NCBI RefSeq assembly: GCF_020102855.1
Contig: NZ_JADHZD010000006.1
Coordinates: 62,001 to 126,000, forward strand
Direction of reading: 5' to 3'
From: Nocardioides lacusdianchii
GTDB taxonomy: Bacteria; Actinomycetota; Actinomycetes; Propionibacteriales; Nocardioidaceae
DNA: 64,000 bases
Shown: positions 11,605-18,054 of the stretch, one piece after another
Layout of the letters: every line of letters starts with the position of its first letter
Position numbering within the stretch: position 1 is the stretch's first letter
Translations under genes and position numbers: made by a program
Notes under the pieces: model-generated
The model's input: the letters and a program-made list of their open reading frames with translations, nothing else
Database searches by the model: none
What the model was told of the DNA's origin: nothing

Positions 11605-11635
11605 GGGAACGTCAGGGCAACGGGCGCGGTGCCGG

Positions 11636-12244
11636 TCAGTTGCTCTGCATCTCCCACTGCATGTCGATGCCGGTCTTGGCTCCCTGCATGGCGTCGACCT
11701 GGGCCTGGGTCATGCCCTCGGTGTCGAAGCGCCACGTCAGGCGGTAGGTCTTCGACGAGACGCCCGTGGGGACCGCCCAGCCGCCGAAGCCGGCCTCGAA
11801 GGTGTTCACCTGCGCGATGCTCGACAGGGGGACGTCGCTCACGTGGGGTGCGCCGACCGCGGCGAAGCCGGTGCAGTCGGCGAACGACCCGCCGTTGCCG
11901 GACTCGATGGTGACCTTGACCCGGTCCTCGAGCTTCGCGGTCGACGTGACGGGGTTGATGGCGTAGCCCTTGACGGTGCTCGGGACCGAGGCGTCGGCGG
12001 TGACGGTGATGCACTTGGTCTGGGTGTCGCCCGGCAGCATGTTGGCCACGCGGAAGCGGGCGGCGCCGTTGTCGTCGTCGGTCAGCTTCACCGAGCCGGT
12101 GGCCCACTCGTTGCCCGAGTTGCGGGTCTGGCCGGTGAAGGCGGCGTACGACGCCTGGTAGACGGACGCGCCGAGCGCGACGAGGGCGAGGGGGGTGGCG
12201 ACGACCGCGAGGACCTGGGTCGTCTTCTTGCCGGGGGACTTCAT
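11636..12244 (-). CDS. SipW-dependent-type exported protein (TasA/CalY-like)
   Basis: A 202-residue protein with a Lys-rich start (MKSPGKKTT), a hydrophobic stretch at residues 11-28 and a predicted cleavage around SYA/AF at 34-35. The post-cleavage sequence AAFTGQTRNSGNEWATGSV is the form typical of TasA/camelysin-like proteins that need a SipW-type signal peptidase. The mature part reads like a beta-rich domain (KLTDDDNGAARFRVANMLPG) with a pair of cysteines, in KCITVTAD and FADCTGF. Family members build surface fibres or biofilm matrix; that role here is inferred. The signal peptidase fusion is the next gene, 31 bases downstream, so enzyme and substrate are co-expressed. Start: ATG 12244 with GAAGGA upstream. 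The frame extends further upstream without family similarity. Confidence 0.85.
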   Translation of the reverse strand: MKSPGKKTTQVLAVVATPLALVALGASVYQASYAAFTGQTRNSGNEWATGSVKLTDDDNGAARFRVANMLPGDTQTKCITVTADASVPSTVKGYAINPVTSTAKLEDRVKVTIESGNGGSFADCTGFAAVGAPHVSDVPLSSIAQVNTFEAGFGGWAVPTGVSSKTYRLTWRFDTEGMTQAQVDAMQGAKTGIDMQWEMQSN

Positions 12245-12407
12245 GGTGGCGGATTCCTTCGTGACGCGGATGGCGGCAGCCGGTGCTGCCCGCCGGGGCA
12301 GCCACACCCTAGGAACGGGACGGCAAATAAATCCGCCGAATGAGTAATAAACGTCACATCGGACTTGACAACGACCCACCCGGTCCGGCGAGCCCGGGTC
12401 GCGGGTG
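12245..12407 (-). promoter_or_regulatory. Leader and promoter region of the SipW-type operon
   Basis: This 163-base gap is locally AT-richer than its surroundings (CAAATAAATCC and AGTAATAAACG near 12324-12353). It contains a hairpin with arms GCTGCCC (12285-12291) and GGGCAGC (12296-12302) that would lie in the 5' leader. On the minus strand TAGGGT near 12312 is a possible -10. I find no recognisable riboswitch. The other end abuts the ggt stop codon. Confidence 0.4.
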
Positions 12408-13883
12408 CTAGCGGCGGATGAGCCGGGACACGCCCTCGCGCCGCGGGTCCGCAACCGCTTCGAGGTGCCCGTCGGCGCCCGTGAGCGCCGCGCCCACCCC
12501 GCCGTAGTACATCGACGGCTCGTCCTCGACGCGCACCTCCTCGTCGGGCAGGCCGGCCCGGTGGACGTGCACGCGCGGGTGCGCGACGGCGGCCGCGAGG
12601 TCGAGGCCTCCGTTGACGAAGCCCGCGAGCGCCGACACCACGGCCGTCGTGATCCGGTCCGCACCCGGCGAGCCGATCGCCAGGGTGGCGCCGTCGTCGT
12701 GCCGGCCGACGGTGGGCGCCATGTTCGACAGCAGCCGGGACCCGGGTGCCACCGGGCGTCCGGGCGGGTTGAGCTCCTGCTCGCCGAGGCAGTTGTTGAG
12801 CCAGATGCCGGTGCCGGCGGCGATCATCCCGGCGCCGTAGCCGGACGACACGGTGATCGAGCAGGCGGCCCCCTCGGCGTCGGTGACCGACACGTGCGCG
12901 GTCGAGCCCGACTCCAGCACCGCCCGGTGGTCGGCGTCGACGCGGTCCAGCCACGCCCGCGACGCCGCGTCCAGGTCGGACGCCGTCTCGAGCACCTCGC
13001 GTCGGTGGCCCAGCACCGCGCGCTGCACCCGCACGAGGTGCGCCACGTCGGCGTCGTCCCACCCGGCGAGCGGGTGGCCGTCGAGCAACCGCAGCATCGA
13101 GGCCACGACGACGCCGCCCACCGACGGGGGAGGGGTGGTGGCCAGGCGCCAGCCGCCGACGCGGGTCGTCAGTGGCGCGCGCACGACGGGCGCGTACGCC
13201 GCCAGGTCGGCCGCGCCGAGCAGCCCACCGCGTGCCTGCAGGTCCGCGGCGAGGAGAGCGGCGAGGTCGCCCTCGTGCATCGCGCGGGCCCCGGCGTCGG
13301 CGACGTGCTCGAGCGTGCCGGCGAGGTCCGCGACCACGACCCGGTCTGCGGTCACGCGTCCGTCGGCGTCGTGCAGCGCGTCGTGGCTGGCCGGGTCCCA
13401 GCCGAAGACGGTCTCGTGGACGTGGTCAAGGTAGTAGCGCGACGCCGAGCCCAACCGGAAGCCGCCGCGGGCCACGTCGACGGCGGGCGCGACGAGCTCG
13501 CGCCACGGCAGCCGTCCGTCCCGCGCGTGCGCCTCGCCGAAGGCAGCGAGGGAGCCGTGCGTGGCGACCGACCCCGGTCCGATCGTGATCGTCACCCCGC
13601 CGCCGTACGCCGTCGTCACGTCCCAGGTGCGCGCCTTCTCCGCGTCGGGCGCCCGCCCGATCCCGGGGCGGTCGACCCAGCCGTCCACGGTGTACGCCGA
13701 CCCTCCCGCCGGCTGGACGGCGACGAAGCCGCCCGAGCTGAGCGAGACGAGGCCGACCTCGTTGACCATCGCGACCAGTGCGGCGGCGATCGCGGCGTCG
13801 ACCGCGGAGCCCCCGGCCCGCGCGACCTGCTCGGCGGCGTCGGCCGCGGCGGGGTTGGGGGCAGCGATGGCCAGCCCGGTCAT
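12408..13883 (-). CDS. ggt: Gamma-glutamyltransferase family protein
   Basis: A 491-residue Ntn-hydrolase of the gamma-glutamyltranspeptidase family, which autocleaves into two subunits and hydrolyses or transfers gamma-glutamyl groups, classically from glutathione. The N-terminal half carries the family stretch GGSAVDAAIAAALVAMVNEVG. The processing and catalytic nucleophile Thr is in ESGSTAHVSVTDAEGAACSI (near residue 325), and SSGYGAGM and PLLSNM-like (RLLSNMAPT) segments follow. No N-terminal signal peptide is visible, and the protein is shorter than the ~550-residue periplasmic enzymes, so a cytoplasmic form is likely. Natural substrates in actinobacteria without glutathione are unclear. 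It is co-oriented with the methyltransferase gene 18 bases upstream, probably in one operon. Start ATG 13883. Confidence 0.88.
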   Translation of the reverse strand: MTGLAIAAPNPAAADAAEQVARAGGSAVDAAIAAALVAMVNEVGLVSLSSGGFVAVQPAGGSAYTVDGWVDRPGIGRAPDAEKARTWDVTTAYGGGVTITIGPGSVATHGSLAAFGEAHARDGRLPWRELVAPAVDVARGGFRLGSASRYYLDHVHETVFGWDPASHDALHDADGRVTADRVVVADLAGTLEHVADAGARAMHEGDLAALLAADLQARGGLLGAADLAAYAPVVRAPLTTRVGGWRLATTPPPSVGGVVVASMLRLLDGHPLAGWDDADVAHLVRVQRAVLGHRREVLETASDLDAASRAWLDRVDADHRAVLESGSTAHVSVTDAEGAACSITVSSGYGAGMIAAGTGIWLNNCLGEQELNPPGRPVAPGSRLLSNMAPTVGRHDDGATLAIGSPGADRITTAVVSALAGFVNGGLDLAAAVAHPRVHVHRAGLPDEEVRVEDEPSMYYGGVGAALTGADGHLEAVADPRREGVSRLIRR

Positions 13884-13901
13884 GGTCCGGTCACGGTGCG
13901 G

Positions 13902-14492
13902 TCAGCGACGCGTCGCGATCACGGCCGAGGCGTCGGGGGCGACCATCACCTCGACCGCGGTGAAGCGGTCGTCGGTGAGCCACTGCTCGCGCAGGGTGTC
14001 GACGCGGCCGTAGGTGATCGGCGGCCACGACTCGCAGGGCGCGAAGTCGTCGAGCACCACGATGCCGCCGGGCTCGACGAGGTCGATCACCGACTCCACG
14101 CCCACCTCGGACGGGGAGCCGGAGTCGAGGAAGAGCAGGGAGAAGGGGCCGCGGTCGCGCAGCACGTTCCAGTTGGCCGCGAGCACCTCGACCTTGGCGT
14201 CGTCGTCGAAGATCTTGGCCGCGGCGCCGGCGAGCGACTCGTCGAGCTCGGCGGTCAGGATCCGCGCCCCGTTGCGTACGCCGCTGCGCAGCCACGCGGT
14301 GCCGACGCCGCAGCCGGTGCCGAACTCGGCCATCGTGCCGCCGCGCGTCGCGGCGAGCGTGGCCAGCAGTCGACCGGTCTCGTTGCGGCAGAAGGCGACG
14401 TAGCCGGCCTGGCGGCACACGTCGAAGGCGCGCTGGACGACGTCGGGGAGATCCGGGGGAGCAGACATGAGGTCGCCGAGTCTGTCACCCAT
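13902..14492 (-). CDS. Class I SAM-dependent O-methyltransferase-like protein
   Basis: A protein of about 196 residues with a Rossmann methyltransferase fold. Motif I is MAEFGTGCGVGTAWL; an acidic strand-2 residue is in ILTAELDES. LLFLDSGSP and GGIVVLDDFAP form the strand 4-5 region, as in small-molecule O-methyltransferases. The substrate is unknown. The start is uncertain: ATG 14492 (MGDRLGDLMSAPPDL) or ATG 14468 (MSAPPDLPDVV); neither has a good ribosome binding site. It precedes ggt on the minus strand with an 18-base gap and is divergent from the leuB leader region. Small Cys clusters (VCRQAGYVAFCR) are present but form no recognised motif. Confidence 0.8.
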   Translation of the reverse strand: MGDRLGDLMSAPPDLPDVVQRAFDVCRQAGYVAFCRNETGRLLATLAATRGGTMAEFGTGCGVGTAWLRSGVRNGARILTAELDESLAGAAAKIFDDDAKVEVLAANWNVLRDRGPFSLLFLDSGSPSEVGVESVIDLVEPGGIVVLDDFAPCESWPPITYGRVDTLREQWLTDDRFTAVEVMVAPDASAVIATRR

Positions 14493-14515
14493 CAGCGCCC
14501 ATCTCGGTGACCGGG

Positions 14516-14528
14516 CGTGAGTCTCACG
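14516..14528. promoter_or_regulatory. 13-bp palindrome upstream of the leuB leader
   Basis: CGTGAG-T-CTCACG is a perfect palindrome in the divergent region between the methyltransferase gene and the leuB leader ORF, 63 bases before the leader start. It could be an operator for either direction. It does not clearly match the dyad upstream of leuC. Confidence 0.35.
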
Positions 14529-14591
14529 ATCTGACACATTCCCGGAAAACGGATGCGCGCGTCCGCTGGGCGGTCGTACAGTCGTCCCACC

Positions 14592-14636
14592 ATGCGGAGC
14601 GTCTTCGTACTTATCGTTCGCCGCGGCGGGGCCTGA
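14592..14636 (+). CDS. Branched-chain leader peptide upstream of leuB (14 residues)
   Basis: The ORF reads MRSVFVLIVRRGGA and stops. Codons 4-9 are GTC TTC GTA CTT ATC GTT, that is V F V L I V. They include GTA, CTT and GTT, which are scarce in this GC-rich genome. Dense valine, leucine and isoleucine codons in a tiny ORF ahead of leuB are the hallmark of ribosome-mediated attenuation, known for ilv and leu genes in actinobacteria. A -10-like TACAGT (14577-14582) lies nine bases upstream and there is no ribosome binding site, so a near-leaderless start is likely. Downstream sequence can form mutually exclusive stems. Low charged Val/Leu/Ile tRNA would stall the ribosome here. Confidence 0.7.
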   Translation: MRSVFVLIVRRGGA

Positions 14637-14733
14637 CAGAAGGCCACCTCGTCGCGGTGTTCGGCGTTGACGAGGTTCCGCCGCCCGGCCTTCTTCGACT
14701 CAGTCGAGCTCGAAGCCGCCGCCTCTGCGGCGG
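14630..14733 (+). promoter_or_regulatory. Candidate attenuator between the leader ORF and leuB
   Basis: A short stem GGCCT/AGGCC (14630-14634 with 14641-14645) covers the leader stop codon. It competes with a longer structure in which GAAGGCC (14639-14645) pairs with GGCCTTC (14687-14693), enclosing ACCTCGTC/GACGAGGT (14646-14653 with 14669-14676). A 7-bp hairpin with CTCT loop follows (14716-14722 with 14727-14733) but has no T-run. Mutual exclusion of the first two stems is visible; which state terminates is not clear. Confidence 0.5.
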
Positions 14734-14865
14734 GTCCGCCAGTCACGCGTGATCCGCCCTCCTGCCGGCCGGCAGCCGGGTGTCCGGGCGATCCCCGCAC
14801 TCCCGCTCCCTCACCCGCCGCGGTGTCGGTGGCTTCGGGCTCACGACCTTCCAGGAGTGAGACCC

Positions 14866-15006
14866 ATGTACGACCTGTATCCCGACGCTTGGGGCCCGGC
14901 GGCCCACGACCCCGAGAACCCGCGCAGCCTCGAGAACACCGCGGCCGCGCTGCAGACCGCGCTTGACCTGCGAGACAACGGCGGCATGCGCCCGGACGAC
15001 AACTAA
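14866..15006 (+). CDS. Small conserved-looking protein (46 residues) ahead of leuB
   Basis: This ORF begins [20 protein letters not shown] and is acidic and hydrophilic, with no membrane segment or cysteine. AGGAG (14853-14857) lies eight bases before the ATG, a better ribosome binding site than most genes here have, and leuB begins ten bases after its stop. Both points support real translation in the leuB transcript. It is not rich in branched-chain residues, so it is not itself an attenuator leader. Its function is unknown; a small protein or a translational coupler for leuB are both possible. Confidence 0.6.
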   Translation: MYDLYPDAWGPAAHDPENPRSLENTAAALQTALDLRDNGGMRPDDN

Positions 15007-15016
15007 CGTTCGCCGC

Positions 15017-16108
15017 ATGCCAGACACCCCGCAGACCGTGTCCGACACCGACAGCCCCCGGAGCCAGACCCTCGCCGTCATCCCCGGCGACGGGATCGGC
15101 CCGGAGGTGACCGCCGAGGCCCTCAAGGTCCTCGAGGCGGCCTCCCCGGTGACGTTCGAGTCCACGCGCTACGACCTCGGCGCGGAGCGCTACCTCGCCA
15201 CCGGCGAGGTGCTGCCCGACTCGGTGCTCGCGGAGATCCGCGAGCACGACGCGATCCTGCTGGGAGCCGTCGGCGGCAAGCCCAACGACCCGAACCTGCC
15301 TCCCGGCATCCTCGAGCGCGGGCTGCTGCTCAAGCTGCGCTTCGAGCTCGACCACTACGTCAACCTCCGCCCGTCGCGGCTCTACCCCGGCTCGGCCTCA
15401 CCCCTGGCCGACTCCGTCCTTGAGCGCGGCGAGATCGACTTCGTCGTCGTGCGCGAGGGCACCGAGGGCCCCTACACGGGCAACGGCGGTGCCCTGCGCG
15501 TCGGCACCCCGGCCGAGATCGCCACCGAGGTCTCGGTCAACACGGCGTACGGCGTCGAGCGGGTCGTCCGCGACGCCTTCGCCCGCGCCGAGAAGCGGCC
15601 GCGCAAGAAGGTTACCCTGGTCCACAAGACCAACGTGCTCACCAACGCCGGCTCGCTGTGGTGGCGCCTGTTCCAGTCGGTCGCCGCGGAGCACCCCGAC
15701 GTGACGACCGACTACATCCACATCGACGCGGCCATGATCTTCATGGTCACCGACCCCGCCCGCTTCGACGTGATCGTCACCGACAACCTCTTCGGCGACA
15801 TCGTCACCGACCTCGCCGCCGCCATCACCGGTGGCATCGGGCTGGCCGCCTCCGGCAACGTCAACCCCGACCGGACCGCGCCGTCGATGTTCGAGCCCGT
15901 CCACGGATCCGCCCCCGACATCGCCGGGCAGCAGAAGGCCGATCCCACCGCCGCGATCCTCTCCGGCGCGCTGCTGCTCGACCACCTCGGCCACCCCGAG
16001 GCCGCGGCGCGGATCGAGACCGCCGTGCTTGCCGACCTCTCCGAGCGCACGCCCGGCACCACCCGGCGTACGAGCGAGGTCGGGGACGCCATCGCCGCCC
16101 GAATCTAG
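15017..16108 (+). CDS. leuB: 3-isopropylmalate dehydrogenase
   Basis: NAD-dependent oxidative decarboxylase that makes 2-oxoisocaproate from 3-isopropylmalate, the third dedicated leucine step. The protein is 363 residues. It starts with a short polar tail, then [19 protein letters not shown]. Substrate-binding arginines and the catalytic Tyr/Lys are in the expected segments (LLKLRFELD and [26 protein letters not shown]). The metal-binding and signature region is [20 protein letters not shown], and the cofactor region is [13 protein letters not shown]. Start: ATG 15017. It follows a leader ORF, a possible attenuator and a 46-residue ORF, and is followed by a dispersed repeat and ilvE in the same direction. 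Confidence 0.96.
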   Translation: MPDTPQTVSDTDSPRSQTLAVIPGDGIGPEVTAEALKVLEAASPVTFESTRYDLGAERYLATGEVLPDSVLAEIREHDAILLGAVGGKPNDPNLPPGILERGLLLKLRFELDHYVNLRPSRLYPGSASPLADSVLERGEIDFVVVREGTEGPYTGNGGALRVGTPAEIATEVSVNTAYGVERVVRDAFARAEKRPRKKVTLVHKTNVLTNAGSLWWRLFQSVAAEHPDVTTDYIHIDAAMIFMVTDPARFDVIVTDNLFGDIVTDLAAAITGGIGLAASGNVNPDRTAPSMFEPVHGSAPDIAGQQKADPTAAILSGALLLDHLGHPEAAARIETAVLADLSERTPGTTRRTSEVGDAIAARI

Positions 16109-16116
16109 GCATCGTC

Positions 16117-16154
16117 GGTCGAGTGGCCCGAGGAACGAGGGCCGTATCGAGACC
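16117..16154. repeat. Copy of the dispersed TCTCGATACG/CTACTCGACC element
   Basis: Reads GGTCGAGTGG, then AGGAACGAGG, then GTATCGAGACC. On the minus strand this is the same GGTCTCGATAC...CTCGACC pattern as at 26248-26284. It sits between leuB and ilvE just before the ilvE leaderless promoter. Partial dyad symmetry lets it form a hairpin, so it may act as a terminator for leuB. Confidence 0.6.
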
Positions 16155-16180
16155 AACACCCTTGGAATAGGTTGATCCCC

Positions 16181-17254
16181 ATGCAGATCAGCACCACCGC
16201 GACCACCACGCCCGTCGACGACGCCCGCCTGGCCGAGATCCTGGCCAGCCCGGGCTTCGGCCAGCACTTCACCGATCACATGCTCACTTATGTGTGGACG
16301 CCGGAGCAGGGATGGCACGACGCGCGCATCACGCCCTACGGCCCCCTGACGCTGGACCCCGCGACCGCGGTGCTGCACTACGCGCAGGAGACCTTCGAGG
16401 GCATGAAGGCCTACCGCCACGACGACGGCTCGGTCTGGACCTTCCGTCCCGAGCAGAACGCCGCGCGGATGGTGCGGTCCTCGCAGCGCCTGGCCTTCCC
16501 CGAGCTGCCGGTAGACGACTTCGTGGAGTGCGTCGACGCGCTCGTGGCGGCCGACCAGCGGTGGGTGCCGGGCAGCGAGGGCGAGAAGTCGCTCTACCTG
16601 CGGCCCTTCATGTTCGCCTCCGAGACCTTCCTCGGGGTGCGCCCCGCGCAGCACGTGACCTTCATGGTCATCGCCTCGCCCGCTGGCGCCTACTTCAAGG
16701 GCGGCGTCAAGCCGGTCAACCTCTGGCTCTCGGAGACCTACACGCGTGCGGGTCGCGGCGGCATGGGCGCGGCCAAGACCGGTGGCAACTACGCCGCGTC
16801 GCTGGCCGCGCAGCGCGAGGCCATCGAGCAGGGCTGCGACCAGGTGGTGTTCCTCGACGACCAGGAGTTCCGCTACATCGAGGAGCTCGGCGGGATGAAC
16901 CTCTTCTTCGTCCACGCCGACGGTCACATCGTCACCCCGGAGACCGGCACGATCCTCGAGGGCATCACCCGCGCCTCGATCATCGAGCTCGCAGGCAAGC
17001 TCGGCCACGCGGTGGAGGAGCGGAAGTTCTCCCTCGACGAGTGGCGCGACGGGGTCGCCTCGGGCGAGATCACCGAGGTCTTCGCGTGCGGCACCGCCGC
17101 CGTCGTGACCCCGGTCGGTGAGCTCCGCTCGCCGCAGGGCGTGACCCCCGCGCCGGCCAGCACCGAGCTGACGATGCGGATCCGCGAGGCGCTGGTGGGG
17201 ATGCAGTTCGGCCGCGCCGAGGACACCTTCGGCTGGATGCACCGGGTGGTCTGA
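16181..17254 (+). CDS. ilvE: Branched-chain-amino-acid aminotransferase
   Basis: PLP-dependent fold-type IV aminotransferase that makes valine, leucine and isoleucine from their 2-oxo acids, with glutamate as donor. The protein is 357 residues, the normal length for the class II bacterial form. Family motifs are visible: ETFEGMKAYRHDDGSVWTFR, GAAKTGGNYAASLAAQREA (Lys is the PLP anchor), FLDDQEFRYIEELGGMNLFF and TILEGITRASIIELA. The start is ATG 16181: TAGGTT (16168-16173) is seven bases upstream and there is no ribosome binding site, matching the leaderless pattern. Transcription thus appears separate from leuB. Confidence 0.96.
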   Translation: MQISTTATTTPVDDARLAEILASPGFGQHFTDHMLTYVWTPEQGWHDARITPYGPLTLDPATAVLHYAQETFEGMKAYRHDDGSVWTFRPEQNAARMVRSSQRLAFPELPVDDFVECVDALVAADQRWVPGSEGEKSLYLRPFMFASETFLGVRPAQHVTFMVIASPAGAYFKGGVKPVNLWLSETYTRAGRGGMGAAKTGGNYAASLAAQREAIEQGCDQVVFLDDQEFRYIEELGGMNLFFVHADGHIVTPETGTILEGITRASIIELAGKLGHAVEERKFSLDEWRDGVASGEITEVFACGTAAVVTPVGELRSPQGVTPAPASTELTMRIREALVGMQFGRAEDTFGWMHRVV

Positions 17255-17385
17255 CCCCCGGGCCTGCCCCTCGGCGGTCGAGGTGCGAGCGGAGCGAGCC
17301 TTGAAACCACCTCGTCCGATCGGCCGATCCTCCTCCGGCCTCGAGGCCGATGCGCCGTACGCCGGTCGCGACGAGGCTCGTCGGT

Positions 17386-18045
17386 ATGACGACCACGACC
17401 GCCCGCCCCACCACCCCTACCCGCGCCCGGCGCGACTGGTGGATCCCGGCGAGCCTGCTGCTGCTCGCCGCGGTGCCGTCGGCGTCCGGCGTCGCCCGCC
17501 TGGTCGACCTGTCGGGCGGGCGGACCGAGGAGAACGCGCGCTTCTTCGACCTGCCGCTGCCGATCCTCGTGCACATCCTCGGCGCGACGACCTACCTCGT
17601 GCTGGGCGCCTTCCAGCTGATGCCGTCGCTGCGGCGCAGGAGGCCGCGCTGGCACCGGTGGAGCGGCCGGGTCCTCGTCCCGGCAGGCGTGGCCGGCGGG
17701 CTGAGCGGCATGTGGATGGCGGCGTGGTCGGACCTCCCGGCCTACGACAACGAGGCACTGATGTGGCTGCGGCTGCTCTTCGGCGCGGTCATGGTCGGCG
17801 GACTGGTGCTCGGTCTCCTGGCGATCCGTCGCCGTGACGTGCGCACGCACCAGCGCTGGATGGCACGGGCGTACGCCGTCGCGCAGGGTGCCGGGACCCA
17901 GGCGCTCGTCCTCGGCCCGGTCGTCGTGGTCGCCGGCCAGCCGAGCGGCAACCTGAAGGCCGTGGGCATGGGTGCCGCATGGGTGATCAACCTCGCCGTC
18001 GCCGAGTGGCTGGTGCGGAGGTCGGAGGCGAGCCGCCGGGGCTGA
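17386..18045 (+). CDS. DUF2306 family membrane protein
   Basis: A 219-residue protein with about six hydrophobic segments and the DUF2306 pattern: ILVHILGATTYLVLGAFQ, then HRWSGRVLVPAG, MWLRLLFGAVMVGGLVLG and RDVRTHQRWMARAYAVA. Conserved histidines (PILVHI, PRWHRWSGR, RTHQRW) are typical of the family and might bind metal or haem, but no function is established. I start at ATG 17386 (MTTTTARPTT), since the 12 preceding codons look like non-coding sequence; no clear ribosome binding site is seen. The gene lies between ilvE and a convergent helicase gene. The 131 bases upstream hold a degenerate dispersed repeat near 17277-17313. Confidence 0.75.
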   Translation: MTTTTARPTTPTRARRDWWIPASLLLLAAVPSASGVARLVDLSGGRTEENARFFDLPLPILVHILGATTYLVLGAFQLMPSLRRRRPRWHRWSGRVLVPAGVAGGLSGMWMAAWSDLPAYDNEALMWLRLLFGAVMVGGLVLGLLAIRRRDVRTHQRWMARAYAVAQGAGTQALVLGPVVVVAGQPSGNLKAVGMGAAWVINLAVAEWLVRRSEASRRG

Positions 18046-18054
18046 CGGGCCGGG

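Noticed and set aside
12245-12407. Cyclic-di-GMP or other riboswitch in the SipW-type operon leader
   Set aside because: Only one short hairpin is visible; no conserved riboswitch core could be recognised.
12405-14510. 701-codon plus-strand frame
   Set aside because: Antisense to gamma-glutamyltransferase and the methyltransferase, both of which carry clear family motifs.
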